Shown here piece after piece: positions 17,873 to 28,100 of a stretch of DNA of 64,000 bases. Within the stretch, counting starts at the first letter, position 1; each line of letters opens with the position of its first letter. Position numbers and translations under genes: made by a program. This DNA comes from Larkinella terrae (GTDB lineage: Bacteria; Bacteroidota; Bacteroidia; Cytophagales; Spirosomataceae), in contig NZ_WJXZ01000009.1 of assembly GCF_009668025.1 (NCBI RefSeq), positions 62,001-126,000 on the forward strand, in the 5' to 3' direction. Under the pieces are notes generated by a model. It did not search any database, was not told where the DNA came from, and was given only the letters and a program-made list of their open reading frames with translations.

Positions 17873-18814
17873 ATGGCATCCCTCAATACGGTAAAGATTT
17901 TTTCAGGTAGTCAATCAAATTACCTGGCAGAGAAAATTGCCCACCAATACGGCAAGGATTTGGGCGGTTATACCCTGCGTAAATTTAGCGACGGCGAACT
18001 GTCCCCGAGTTACGAAGAGTCGATTCGGGGGTGTGACGTTTTTCTGATTCACTCCACGAATCCGCCCGCCGACAACCTGATGGAATTGCTGCTGATGGTG
18101 GACGCGGCCCGTCGGGCATCTGCCCACTACGTAACGGTCGTGATTCCGTATTTCGGGTACGCCCGGCAGGATCGGAAAGACAAACCACGGGTGGCGATTG
18201 CTGCTAAACTGGTCGCCAACATGCTGGCTGCTGCGGGCGCGGATCGTCTGATGACCATTGACCTTCATGCCGGTCAGATTCAGGGGTTCTTTGATTTCCC
18301 GGTCGACCACCTGGAAGGAACATCGGTTTTTGTGCCGTATATCCGGAGCCTAAATCTGGATAACCTGCTGATCGCGTCGCCGGATGTGGGAGGAGCCGCC
18401 CGCGCCCGGACGTTTGCGAAGCATTTCAACGCCGACATCGTCCTGTGCGATAAACACCGGAAACGCGCCAACGAAATTGCCTCAATGCAGGTAATCGGGG
18501 ATGTCGAGGGGGCTAACGTCGTACTGGTCGATGACCTGATCGATACCGGCGGTACATTGTGCAAAGCTGCCGAAATTATCCTGGAGAAAGGCGCTAAATC
18601 GGTCCGGGCGATTTGTACGCACGCGGTTATGTCGGGCAAAGCGCACGACAATATTGCCAACTCAGTGCTGGAAGAGCTGGTGGTTTCCGACACGCTGCCG
18701 ATGCGCCAGCAAAGTTCCAAAGTAAGAGTGCTGACTGTCGCGGATTTATTCGCCAAAGCCATCGGCCGCATTCGTGATCACGAATCTATTAGTTCATTGT
18801 TTATAAATTCTTAA
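17873..18814 (+). CDS. prs: Ribose-phosphate pyrophosphokinase
   Basis: 313 residues. Makes PRPP from ribose 5-phosphate and ATP for nucleotide, histidine and tryptophan synthesis in the cytoplasm. The PRPP-binding loop VVLVDDLIDTGGTLCKAA and the flexible-loop region YFGYARQDRKDKPR are both intact, as are the regulatory-site residues usual for class I enzymes. rplY follows 100 bases downstream, an arrangement also known in other Bacteroidota. The start ATG follows a good -7 box. Confidence 0.97.
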   Translation: MASLNTVKIFSGSQSNYLAEKIAHQYGKDLGGYTLRKFSDGELSPSYEESIRGCDVFLIHSTNPPADNLMELLLMVDAARRASAHYVTVVIPYFGYARQDRKDKPRVAIAAKLVANMLAAAGADRLMTIDLHAGQIQGFFDFPVDHLEGTSVFVPYIRSLNLDNLLIASPDVGGAARARTFAKHFNADIVLCDKHRKRANEIASMQVIGDVEGANVVLVDDLIDTGGTLCKAAEIILEKGAKSVRAICTHAVMSGKAHDNIANSVLEELVVSDTLPMRQQSSKVRVLTVADLFAKAIGRIRDHESISSLFINS

Positions 18815-18914
18815 AGAGAGCAAAGAGGATAGACAAGAGAGTAAAGACAACTTGTTGTTACTGTTTAAGTCTAAAATCTCACTTCTCTTTTCTTACATCT
18901 AATCAAAAATCAAA

Positions 18915-19478
18915 ATGAAAAAACACGAGATTGTAGGGTATAACAGAGCGAATCTCGGTAAGACAGAGTCAAAAGCTCTTCGTGCCGAAGGTTATGTGCC
19001 CGGAGTGCTGTACGGTGGTAAATCACAAGTTCATTTTTACGCACCGGCGATTCTGTTTCGTCAACTGCTGTCGTCTCCCGAAGCGTACGAAGTAACGCTG
19101 AACATCGAGGGCGATGAGTACGTTGCCATTTTGCAGGACACGCAATTCCACCCGGTAAATGACCAGTTGATCCACGCGGATTTTCTGGAAATCGTCGAAG
19201 GAAAAGATATCAAAGTTGAAGTGCCCATCCGGTTTGTTGGAACCGCTCCCGGTGTACAAAAAGGGGGTAAACTGATTCAGAAGCTCCGGAAACTGAAACT
19301 GCAGGGAGCCGCTGACCGGATTCCTGATTACGTGGATGTGAACGTGAAAGACCTGGATCTGGGCAAAACCATTAAAGTGGGTGCCGTGCAACTAGAAGGC
19401 GTTGAAATTCTGGATGGTCCGCTGCTGCCGATCGCCAGCATCGAAATCCCGCGCGCCATGCGTGGAAAAACCGCTTAA
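18915..19478 (+). CDS. rplY: Large ribosomal subunit protein bL25 (CTC family)
   Basis: 187 residues: the N-terminal 5S rRNA-binding L25 domain (about 1-95) plus the C-terminal TL5/CTC beta domain, so it is the long form. Typical segments are KTESKALRAEGYVPGVLYGG and a conserved IHADFLEI. Function is binding 5S rRNA in the 50S subunit. A near-perfect terminator begins 22 bases after the stop. Confidence 0.95.
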   Translation: MKKHEIVGYNRANLGKTESKALRAEGYVPGVLYGGKSQVHFYAPAILFRQLLSSPEAYEVTLNIEGDEYVAILQDTQFHPVNDQLIHADFLEIVEGKDIKVEVPIRFVGTAPGVQKGGKLIQKLRKLKLQGAADRIPDYVDVNVKDLDLGKTIKVGAVQLEGVEILDGPLLPIASIEIPRAMRGKTA

Positions 19479-19500
19479 GACCGGTTTCAAAACTAATAGA

Positions 19501-19549
19501 TTTAAAAGCAGAAAACCCGCTCAAGTTGAGCGGGTTTTCTGCTTTTAAA
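19501..19549. terminator. Perfect bidirectional terminator between rplY and hppA
   Basis: Arms 19501-19524 and 19526-19549 are exact reverse complements (24 bases) with a GC-rich core CCCGCTCAA and A/T-rich flanks, so a U-run forms on either strand. It serves rplY from the left and the pyrophosphatase gene from the right. Confidence 0.92.
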
Positions 19550-19571
19550 TGAGAAGAAAGAGGTGAGAAGC

Positions 19572-19608
19572 GAGACAAGAGACTAAAACCTCTCTACTAT
19601 CTTGTCTC
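19572..19608. repeat. Short inverted repeat with GAGACAAGA words
   Basis: GAGACAAGA at 19572-19580 pairs with TCTTGTCTC at 19600-19608, inside a longer purine-rich/pyrimidine-rich mirror region from 19551 to 19622. The same word is found in the repeat at 3625-3700 and near 18832 between prs and rplY. Confidence 0.65.
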
Positions 19609-19625
19609 ATCTCTCTTGTCTACAC

Positions 19626-22310
19626 TCACTTTTTCGTCACGCGAATCGAGATCCGGCGGTTTTGGGCGCGGCCCTCTTCGGTGTCGTTTGAAGCAACCGG
19701 GTGTTCCTGGCCGTAACCTTCAGATTCCAGGCGGCTTTTGTCGGTGCCCAACGTTACCAGTTCATTTTTGACAGAAGAAGCACGTTCTTCGGACAATTTC
19801 TGGTTCGCAGCCGCATTGCCGGTATTGTCGGTGTAACCACCTAATTTGATGTTGACATCCGGATGAGCTTTCAGAATTTCGGCGATGTTTTTCAACTGCT
19901 CCTGCGACTCCGGTTTGAGCGTAGCGCTACCGGTTTCGAACGTCAGGCGGTCGAAGTCAAACCAGGTTTCTTTGTCGACCGGTTTTGACGCATCCTGAAT
20001 GAACCCCAGCAGTTTGTTTTCTACGCCCAGTTCCGGGAGATTCAAATCAACGCCGTTGGTCAGTTTGACCGGTTTGAAAGCGCCCAGGTTTGGCGTACTA
20101 ACTGCGTCATTATCAGCCGCCGTCGATTTTTCCAGTTCAACCACTTCAATGCCACCTTCGGCGGTAACGCCTTCCTGATCATAACCGGCGGATTCAGACG
20201 ACTGAATCGCGATGTACGGCGCAATAACCAGCGAAACGATGGACATCAATTTGATCAGAATGTTCATCGATGGACCGGAAGTATCTTTAAACGGATCACC
20301 GACGGTATCACCCGTTACCGAAGCCTTGTGCGGTTCTGATTTTTTGTAGTAGATCTGACCGTTGATGTCGACGCCTTTTTCAAATGATTTTTTGGCGTTG
20401 TCCCAGGCACCACCGGCGTTGCTTTGGAAAATTCCCATCAATACCCCGGAAACTGTAACCCCGGCCAGGAAACCGCCCAGCACTTCGGGCCCAAACAAAA
20501 AGCCGACGATGACCGGTGAAACCAGCGCAATCGCACCCGGCAGGATCATTTCCCGAATCGAAGCCTGGGTTGAAATCGCCACACATTTTTCGTATTCCGG
20601 TTTTCCGGTTCCTTCCAGAATGCCCGGAATTTCGCGGAACTGACGACGAACTTCTTCCACCATTTTCATGGCCGCCCGACCTACGGCTGCAATTGCCAGC
20701 GATGAGAAAATGAACGGAATCATCCCACCAACGAATAAACCGGATAACACATCAGCTTTGTAAATATCGATACCGGTGATTCCCGAAACACCCACAAAAG
20801 CCGCCAACAGGGCCAGTGAAGTCAGGGCAGCGGAAGCAATGGCGAAACCTTTTCCGGTGGCAGCGGTGGTGTTTCCAACCGCATCCAGAATGTCCGTACG
20901 ACCCCGAACTTCTTCGGGCAGTTCGCTCATCTCGGCAATCCCACCGGCGTTATCAGCAATCGGACCGAAGGCATCAATGGCCAGCTGCATGGCGGTGGTG
21001 GCCATCATCCCGGCGGCTGAAATTGCCACGCCATACAGACCGGCAAATTTATACGAGATGAAAATACCGGCCGCCAGCGTGAGAATCGGTAAAACCGTTG
21101 ATTCCATCCCGACCGACAAACCGCCGATGATGTTGGTGGCGTGTCCCGTCGACGACTGACGCACGATAGTCATAACCGGCCGACGACCCATTGCCGTATA
21201 ATATTCGGTGATGATCGACATCAGGGCACCCACAATCAAACCGGTAAAAATAGCATAGAACACATCCAGACGCGTGAACTCAACACCCCGTATTTCCAGC
21301 GTTCCTTCCGGTAAAACCGCATTTACGAGGAAGTAAGAGGCAATCACCGTCAAAATAATCGACGCCCAGTTGCCGGTATTCAAAGCCCCCTGAACGTTGC
21401 CGTTATCGTCTTTTACCCGGACAAAATAGGTAGAAATAATTGAGAAGATCAGACCCAGTCCGGCGATCAGCATCGGCAGTACGATCGGCGCGTGACCCAG
21501 AATATTACTTACGTCCGGAATGCGGATTTCGCGGCCCAATACCATCGTTGCCAGAATCGTTGCCACGTACGAACCGAACAAATCGGCGCCCATACCGGCT
21601 ACGTCACCCACGTTGTCGCCCACGTTATCGGCAATGGTGGCCGGGTTGCGTGGATCATCTTCCGGAATGCCGGCTTCCACTTTTCCCACGAGGTCGGCAC
21701 CTACGTCGGCGGCTTTGGTGTAAATACCGCCCCCAACGCGCGCAAACAAGGCAATGGATTCGGCACCCAATGAAAAACCGGCCAGCACTTCCAGGGTTTT
21801 TTCCATCGGAAGGCCGTTGACGTCACCGGTTGATCCGACGTAAATGGAATGGAAAAGAATAAAAAGCAAACTTAAACCGATAACTGCCAGACTGGCTACA
21901 CCAATGCCCATGACCGATCCACCGGTGAAGGAAACATTAAGGGCGCGGGTGAGGCTCGTCCGGCCTGCCTGGGCGGTGCGGACGTTGGCTTTCGTGGCGA
22001 TTTTCATGCCAATGTATCCGGCAAGAGCCGAGGTGAAGGCCCCAATGGCAAACGCAATACCGATCGGCCAATCGGAGTTTTCAACCAGCGTTCCGGCAAA
22101 ACTGAGCAGGATCGCAACCACAATACCAAAGACAATCAGAATTTTCCACTCGGCTTTCAGAAAGGCAATGGCACCGTCGGCAATGTACGACGCGATTTCC
22201 TGCATCCGGTCGTTGCCTGCGTCCTGACGCGAAACCCACATAAATTTGGTGTACATCACCACCAGGCCAATGAGACCCAGAATGGGAACAAGGTAAATAC
22301 TCGAATTCAT
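19626..22310 (-). CDS. hppA: Membrane pyrophosphatase fused to an OmpA domain
   Basis: 894 residues. Residues 1-about 720 are an ion-translocating pyrophosphatase that hydrolyses PPi to pump H+ or Na+ across the inner membrane: [11 protein letters not shown] (202-212) and DNVGDNVGD (228-236) form the PPi/Mg site. The motif [10 protein letters not shown] (479-488) carries Ala at the position that marks the K+-dependent class. Residues 778-894 form an OmpA-like peptidoglycan-binding domain with D828 in GYTDNTGN and R843 in KLSEERA, the residues that grip diaminopimelate. Both ends of this pump family face the periplasm, so the extra domain could anchor the pump to the cell wall. H+ versus Na+ cannot be decided. 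Its own promoter is at 22347. Confidence 0.93.
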   Translation of the reverse strand: MNSSIYLVPILGLIGLVVMYTKFMWVSRQDAGNDRMQEIASYIADGAIAFLKAEWKILIVFGIVVAILLSFAGTLVENSDWPIGIAFAIGAFTSALAGYIGMKIATKANVRTAQAGRTSLTRALNVSFTGGSVMGIGVASLAVIGLSLLFILFHSIYVGSTGDVNGLPMEKTLEVLAGFSLGAESIALFARVGGGIYTKAADVGADLVGKVEAGIPEDDPRNPATIADNVGDNVGDVAGMGADLFGSYVATILATMVLGREIRIPDVSNILGHAPIVLPMLIAGLGLIFSIISTYFVRVKDDNGNVQGALNTGNWASIILTVIASYFLVNAVLPEGTLEIRGVEFTRLDVFYAIFTGLIVGALMSIITEYYTAMGRRPVMTIVRQSSTGHATNIIGGLSVGMESTVLPILTLAAGIFISYKFAGLYGVAISAAGMMATTAMQLAIDAFGPIADNAGGIAEMSELPEEVRGRTDILDAVGNTTAATGKGFAIASAALTSLALLAAFVGVSGITGIDIYKADVLSGLFVGGMIPFIFSSLAIAAVGRAAMKMVEEVRRQFREIPGILEGTGKPEYEKCVAISTQASIREMILPGAIALVSPVIVGFLFGPEVLGGFLAGVTVSGVLMGIFQSNAGGAWDNAKKSFEKGVDINGQIYYKKSEPHKASVTGDTVGDPFKDTSGPSMNILIKLMSIVSLVIAPYIAIQSSESAGYDQEGVTAEGGIEVVELEKSTAADNDAVSTPNLGAFKPVKLTNGVDLNLPELGVENKLLGFIQDASKPVDKETWFDFDRLTFETGSATLKPESQEQLKNIAEILKAHPDVNIKLGGYTDNTGNAAANQKLSEERASSVKNELVTLGTDKSRLESEGYGQEHPVASNDTEEGRAQNRRISIRVTKK

Positions 22311-22346
22311 GCTGAAGGATTAAAAGGTTTAATTTTTGCAAAGTGG

Positions 22347-22354
22347 CAAATATA
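22347..22354 (-). promoter_or_regulatory. Candidate -7 element of the pyrophosphatase gene
   Basis: On the minus strand TATATTTG fits TAnnTTTG exactly, 36 bases before the ATG. A TTTT lies 19 bases further upstream as a weak -33 box. Confidence 0.5.
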
Positions 22355-22500
22355 ATCGGAATGATAGCAATTGAAAATCACTAAACCGGTTTTGATAGAT
22401 TTTTTATAGAAAAACTGTGGCTATTTTTATGGCCTGAAAAAAAATCTGGCGTATTTCAAAATGCGTTTCACAGCATAGTAATTCGTTGAGTTAGCCTGAT

Positions 22501-22508
22501 TATTTTTG
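22501..22508 (+). promoter_or_regulatory. Candidate -7 element of the PIG-L gene
   Basis: TATTTTTG fits TAnnTTTG, 25 bases before ATG 22534; no clear -33 box at normal spacing. Confidence 0.45.
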
Positions 22509-22533
22509 TTATTCATGTGAACGTTTCCGATCG

Positions 22534-25056
22534 ATGACCAACCGACTTTTTCTGCGCAATCTGTTTCATACCACGCTTGCAATCACCGCGTTATTTCAAC
22601 TTTCGTTCGGGCAAAGCAAACCGGCCGCCAGCGGGGCGATTTTGCAGGGACTTAAAAAACTGAATGTCGTCGGTACGGTTTTGTATGTGGCCGCCCACCC
22701 CGATGATGAAAATACGCAGCTACTAACTTACCTGGCGAACGAACGGCTGCTGCGCACCGGTTATCTGGCCCTGACGCGGGGCGATGGCGGTCAGAACCTC
22801 ATTGGCTCGGAACAGGGCGAATACATCGGCGTCATTCGGACGCAGGAATTGCTGGCGGCCCGCCGAATCGACGGACCGGATCAGTTTTTCAGTCGCGCCA
22901 ACGACTTCGGTTTTTCCAAATCGACCGACGAAGCGGTTCGGATGTGGGGGCAGGAGCAAATTCTGGGGGATGTCGTCTGGATGATCCGAAAATACCGCCC
23001 GGACGTGATCATTACCCGGTTTCCACCCGACAGCCGCGCCGGTCACGGTCACCACAGTGCCTCGGCGTATCTGGCGGAGGAAGCGTTTAAAATTGCCAAC
23101 GATCCGACCAAATACCCCGAACAATTGAAATGGGTAAAACCCTGGCAGCCAAAGCGAATTTTCTGGAACGTGTTTATTCCGGGCGCTTTTATGAGCAATA
23201 AAAAACCGGACGAACCGGGTGTAATTTCGGTGGAAACCGGTTTGTATAACCCGCTGCTCGGAAAATCATACGGTGAAATTGCCGCCGAAAGCCGGAGCCA
23301 GCACAAGAGTCAGGGGTTTGGCGTTCCGGCCAGTCGCGGGGTGAAAATCGATTACTTGCTGTTGAAAGGCGGAGAGCCTGCCCCGAAAGATCCGTTCGAC
23401 GGTGTTGACCTGAGCTGGAAACGGGTGCCGGGGAGCGCCAAGGTGCAACAGCTGATCAATCAAGCCATTACCAATTTCAAATCCGATAAGCCCTCGGCCT
23501 CCGTACCGGTTTTGGTGCAAACCTATAAAGCGCTGGCGCAACTCGATACAGCCAATCTTTACGTGAAAGCCAAACGGCAGGAGGTTGAAAAACTGATCCA
23601 GCAATGCATCGGATTGTGGTATGAAACCAATCCGGCGGATTTCGCAGCCTCGCCCGGCGAGCAAATCCGCGTGGCAAGCAGTATCGTCAACCGTTCGGAT
23701 TATCCGGTTAAACTGCTGGGGATTCAAATGCCAGCGGTTAAGAAAGATACGGCTATGAACCTGGCGCTCAAGCCGAACGACGTGGTGGCTTTCAATTCGG
23801 CGGTAACGATTCCGGCCAATCAGCCCATTTCGCAACCGTACTGGCTGGAAAAACCGGTCAATAAAGGGTTGTTTCAGGTGAGCAATCAAGCCTTGATTGG
23901 TTCTCCCGAAAACCCGCCCGCTTTTACCACGGCTTATAGCTTTGAAATTGACGGTCAGCGGTTTGTCTTCACGCAGCCCTGGAGTTATAAATCCACCGAT
24001 CCGGTTGACGGCGAAATCTACCGCCCATTTATCATTCAACCGGCCGTGATGGCCAATCTGGCCGAAAAAGTGTATGTCTTTGCGGACGATACGCCGAAAA
24101 ACGTTGATGTGGTTCTCAGAGCGGGCAGGACTTCGGTTTCCGGAACCTTAAAACTTGAAGTTCCCTCGGGCTGGCGGGTCGAGCCGGAGCAGATTCCGTT
24201 TAACCTGAAGGAAAAATCGCAGGAGGTGCGGGTTTCGTTCCGGATTTACCCCTCGACGACCTACGGAGAAGGCAGGTTGCGTGCCGTTGTCAGTACAACA
24301 TCCCCGGAGAAAACCGGTTACGCGAGCAGCCTGCGGGTTGTGGCCTACAAGCACATTCCGACCCAGACCTTATTTCCGGCCGCTGAAGCCAAGCTGGTGA
24401 AACTGGATATTAAAGTAAAGAGCAAAAATATCGGTTACATTGCGGGCGCGGGCGACGAAGTTCCGGCGGCACTGCAGCAAATCGGTTGTGTGGTAACACC
24501 CTTGACCGCCCGCGACATGAACTCGAATCTGTCGGTGTACGACGCCATTGTCGTGGGTGTTCGGGCGTATAATACCGAAGACTGGCTGCGAAATGCCCAA
24601 CCCAAATTGCTGGATTACGTCGAAAAAGGCGGAACCATGATTGTTCAGTACGTGACGCCCGGTGGGTCTTTTATTCAAAATGGGTTGAAAACCAGTCAAT
24701 TGGGGCCATATCCGTTTGTGGTTGGCCGGGAGCGCGTAACAGAAGAAGACGCGACCATGACGTTTATCAACCCGCAGCATCCCTTGTTAAATACACCCAA
24801 CAAAATCACGGAGCAGGATTTTAACGGCTGGGTTCAGGAGCGCGGAATCTATTTTGCCCAGGAGTGGGACAAAGCCTATGAACCTATTTTCTCGGCCCAT
24901 GATGTTAACGAAGCTTCGAAAGACGGTAGCTTAATATACTGTAAATACGGAAAAGGTCACTATATGTATACTGGCTTGGTTTTCTTCCGCGAACTTCCGG
25001 CGGGCGTACCGGGCGCATACCGACTGTTTGCCAATATGATTTCTGTCGGTAAGTAA
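22534..25056 (+). CDS. Secreted PIG-L/LmbE-type deacetylase with ThuA-like C-terminus
   Basis: 840 residues. A signal peptide (about 1-26, ending SFG-Q) exports it. The N-terminal domain (45-about 280) is a zinc-dependent N-acetylglucosaminyl deacetylase of the PIG-L family: AHPDDE at 54-59 and the distal His cluster RAGHGHHSASAY. The middle (about 370-620) is beta-rich. The last 210 residues (from KVKSKNIGYIAGAGDEV) look like a class I amidotransferase/ThuA-like fold with GVRAYNTEDWL and YVEKGGTMIVQY. Such three-part proteins are common in Cytophagales and are thought to act on extracellular glycans; the real substrate is unknown. Confidence 0.85.
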   Translation: MTNRLFLRNLFHTTLAITALFQLSFGQSKPAASGAILQGLKKLNVVGTVLYVAAHPDDENTQLLTYLANERLLRTGYLALTRGDGGQNLIGSEQGEYIGVIRTQELLAARRIDGPDQFFSRANDFGFSKSTDEAVRMWGQEQILGDVVWMIRKYRPDVIITRFPPDSRAGHGHHSASAYLAEEAFKIANDPTKYPEQLKWVKPWQPKRIFWNVFIPGAFMSNKKPDEPGVISVETGLYNPLLGKSYGEIAAESRSQHKSQGFGVPASRGVKIDYLLLKGGEPAPKDPFDGVDLSWKRVPGSAKVQQLINQAITNFKSDKPSASVPVLVQTYKALAQLDTANLYVKAKRQEVEKLIQQCIGLWYETNPADFAASPGEQIRVASSIVNRSDYPVKLLGIQMPAVKKDTAMNLALKPNDVVAFNSAVTIPANQPISQPYWLEKPVNKGLFQVSNQALIGSPENPPAFTTAYSFEIDGQRFVFTQPWSYKSTDPVDGEIYRPFIIQPAVMANLAEKVYVFADDTPKNVDVVLRAGRTSVSGTLKLEVPSGWRVEPEQIPFNLKEKSQEVRVSFRIYPSTTYGEGRLRAVVSTTSPEKTGYASSLRVVAYKHIPTQTLFPAAEAKLVKLDIKVKSKNIGYIAGAGDEVPAALQQIGCVVTPLTARDMNSNLSVYDAIVVGVRAYNTEDWLRNAQPKLLDYVEKGGTMIVQYVTPGGSFIQNGLKTSQLGPYPFVVGRERVTEEDATMTFINPQHPLLNTPNKITEQDFNGWVQERGIYFAQEWDKAYEPIFSAHDVNEASKDGSLIYCKYGKGHYMYTGLVFFRELPAGVPGAYRLFANMISVGK

Positions 25057-25135
25057 CGTACCAACGGACTGGAAGTCCGTGTTTTGGTTTAAAAATTGAA
25101 GATTGAAAAACACGGATTCCCAGTCCGTGGGTACG
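25057..25135. repeat. Double-hairpin inverted repeat (ACGGACT/AGTCCGT type)
   Basis: Arms 25057-25085 and 25107-25135 are reverse complements with three mismatches in 29. Each arm is itself a hairpin: ACGGACT-GGA-AGTCCGT at 25064-25080 and ACGGATT-CCC-AGTCCGT at 25112-25128. It starts at the PIG-L stop codon and ends 2 bases before the oxoprolinase ATG. This nested form resembles REP elements. Confidence 0.85.
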
Positions 25136-25137
25136 AA

Positions 25138-28100
25138 ATGTGGCAAATCTGGATTGATACCGGCGGAACCTTTACAGATGGAATGGCAACCGATCCCGCA
25201 GGAAATATCCAGCGGACCAAAGTACTTAGTAATAGTAGTCTTCGCGGTATATTATCGTCTGACAATGGGCTTAAACTCAAAGCTCAATGGCTGATTGAAC
25301 CGATTTTTAACGGATATCAGCTTCGAATTCTTGAAACCGGTGAAACGGCTACGGTTTTAAATCTGGAAAGTTCGGGCAAGTTGTTGCTTGATAAGGAGAT
25401 AAAGCTTGAAAGTGAAGTAACGGTCGAGCTGTTTACGGGTGAAGAAGCGCCGGTTTTAGCTACCCGATTGCTGACATTAACACCGTTAGATAAGTCATTT
25501 CCCGCATTGGAATTGCGTCTGGGAACGACAAAAGGAACAAACGCGCTGCTGGAGCGAAAAGGTGGGCGGGTGGCGCTGATTGTGACCCGCGGTTTTAAAG
25601 ATCTGCTCAGGATTGGCACCCAGCAGCGCCCTCATTTATTTCAGTTGAATATTCCTTCCGCCGAAATAGTCTACGATACAGTTTGGGAATTTGACGAGCG
25701 GATGGGAGCCGACGGCCTTCCGGTAAAACCCGTTTCCGATCCGATCATTAGCCAGCTTCTGGAGCAGGTTTGTTTGACCAAACCGGAGGCTGTTGCCGTC
25801 TCGCTGCTGAATTCGTATCGAAATCCGGCCCATGAAAAACAGATTGGTGATGTGTTCCGCAAAGCCGGTTTTCCGGTGACGGTTTCCAGTGAAATTTCAT
25901 CGGCCATTCAGTATTTGCCCCGCACACAAACCGCACTGGTCGATGCCTACCTTACACCGGTTTTGCGGACGTATCTGGACAATCTGACTTATCAATTGGG
26001 CGGCAATCCCGTCCGGGTGATGACCAGCGGGGGCGGATTGGTAAAAGCGGAGCTGTTTCAACCGAAGGACAGTTTGCTGAGCGGCCCGGCGGGTGGCGTC
26101 ATCGGAGCGGGATACGTGGCTACCGTTCTGGGAGTAAAGCGCACACTGACCCTCGATATGGGCGGCACCAGCACGGACGTCGCCCGGTATGATCAACAGG
26201 TTGATTATCAATTCAAAACCCGGGTAGGCGCGTTCGAGCTGCAATCACCGTCACTGGCGGTAGAAACCGTGGCGGCTGGTGGTGGTTCGGTGTGCTGGTT
26301 CGACGGCCAGCAGCTTCGGGTTGGCCCCCAGAGCGCGGGTGCTTCACCCGGTCCGGCCTGCTACGGCGCCGGTGGGCCGCTGACCATCACCGATGTGAAC
26401 CTGTTGCTGGAGCGCTTGCATCCGGCTTTGTTTGGTATTCCGGTCAGTCTGGACAAAGCAAAGGCGGCTTTGCAACAGGTTCGTCAACAGGTTGAAAGTC
26501 AGTCATTTCAGGAAATTGAAGACGAAAAATTGTTGCTCGGTTTTGCTCGGATTGCCAACGAAACAATGGCCGGAGCAATCCGGAAAATCTCCGTTGCGCG
26601 CGGTTTTGATCCGAAAGAATACGCGCTGCTGGTTTTTGGCGGTGCCGGTGGACTTCACGGTTGCGCAGTGGCGAAACTGCTGGGTATTCAAACCCTTATT
26701 CTCCCGTTTGATGGCGGTTTGCTGAGTGCGTATGGCATCGGACAGGCCAGCATCGAACGGATTGCAGCACAACAGATTCTACAACCCTTAGCCGAAATCG
26801 AAGCCGATTTGGATGCTCTGATCGGTGAACTGATCGCAAAAGCAATGACCGCTTTACGGCGGGATATTGGCGGAACAGCCGCGATAACTGTTCAGAACGT
26901 TCTGTTATTCATGCGGTTGCAGGGCCAGGAAAGCACCATTGACATTCCTTACACGGTAAATCAGGTCGAAACGCTCTTCCGGGAAAAATATCGACAACTT
27001 TACGGCCATTTTCCGGCAAACCGCACTATTGAGGTAGAAAGTATTCGCGTAATTGTCAACAACCAGGTAGCAACTATATCTTCCGTTAATGCAGCAAAAA
27101 CCGGAAAAATAGCTAAACCAGTTTTTTTTACCGGACAAACTCCGGCTTACGAATGGGATACCTTGTCCGAAGGTGATTCGATGGTAGGCCCGGCTTTATT
27201 GCTGAACAAAACGTCTTCCTGCTTTCTGGAAACGGGTTGGCAACTGGCAATCGATAGGGATCGAAATGCGATTGCCCGGTTTTCCGGTGAAACACAAACC
27301 GCCGAAGAACCTTTGCTGGAAGCCGCTCAAACGGAGCTATTTGCCCGGCGCTTTGTGGCTATTGCGGAAGAAATGGGCGCGCAGTTACAGCGAACGGCTT
27401 TTTCCGTGAACGTCAAGGAACGATTGGATTTTTCCTGCGCTTTGCTCGACGAAAAGGCCGAATTGCTGGTGAATGCTCCGCATATTCCAGTGCATTTGGG
27501 TAGTCTGGGAATTTGTACAAGGCTGGTTCTGAGCAAAATAGCGATTGGTCCGGGCGATGTGGTAATCACGAATCATCCCAAATATGGTGGGTCGCATTTG
27601 CCCGATGTGACCCTGATTTCCGGGGTTTTTACCAACTCGGGCGAGCTCATTGGATACGTAGTCAACCGCGCGCACCACGCCGAAATTGGCGGCAAAGTAC
27701 CGGGTTCGATGCCTCCAGATGCCACGCGGCTCATTGAAGAAGGCGTGGTGCTGGAACCGCAATACCTGGTCAAAAATGGTGAATATTTGTGGGAGGAAGT
27801 GCAGAAGCGATTTGTAGAAACCGCTTTCCCAACCCGCGCGCTGGCCGAAAACCGGGCCGATGTTGAAGCGGCTCTGGCATCGCTTCGATCGGGCGAAACC
27901 GCCTTGCAGGAGCTGGTTCACCAGCACGGTTTGCCAATGGTTCGGAAATACATGCGACGGTTGCAGCAAGCTGCCACAGACTCCTTAAAACCGGTTTTAC
28001 GTGGATCGGAGGGAAAAACATTTTGGGCTCGGGAATCGCTGGACGACGGTCATCAAATTTGCGTGAAGATTTCTGTTGAAAATCAGAGAATTACTTTCGA

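Noticed and set aside
25096-25137. Upstream TTG start of the oxoprolinase
   Set aside because: It would translate half of an inverted repeat, and the family starts at the DTGGTFTD region.
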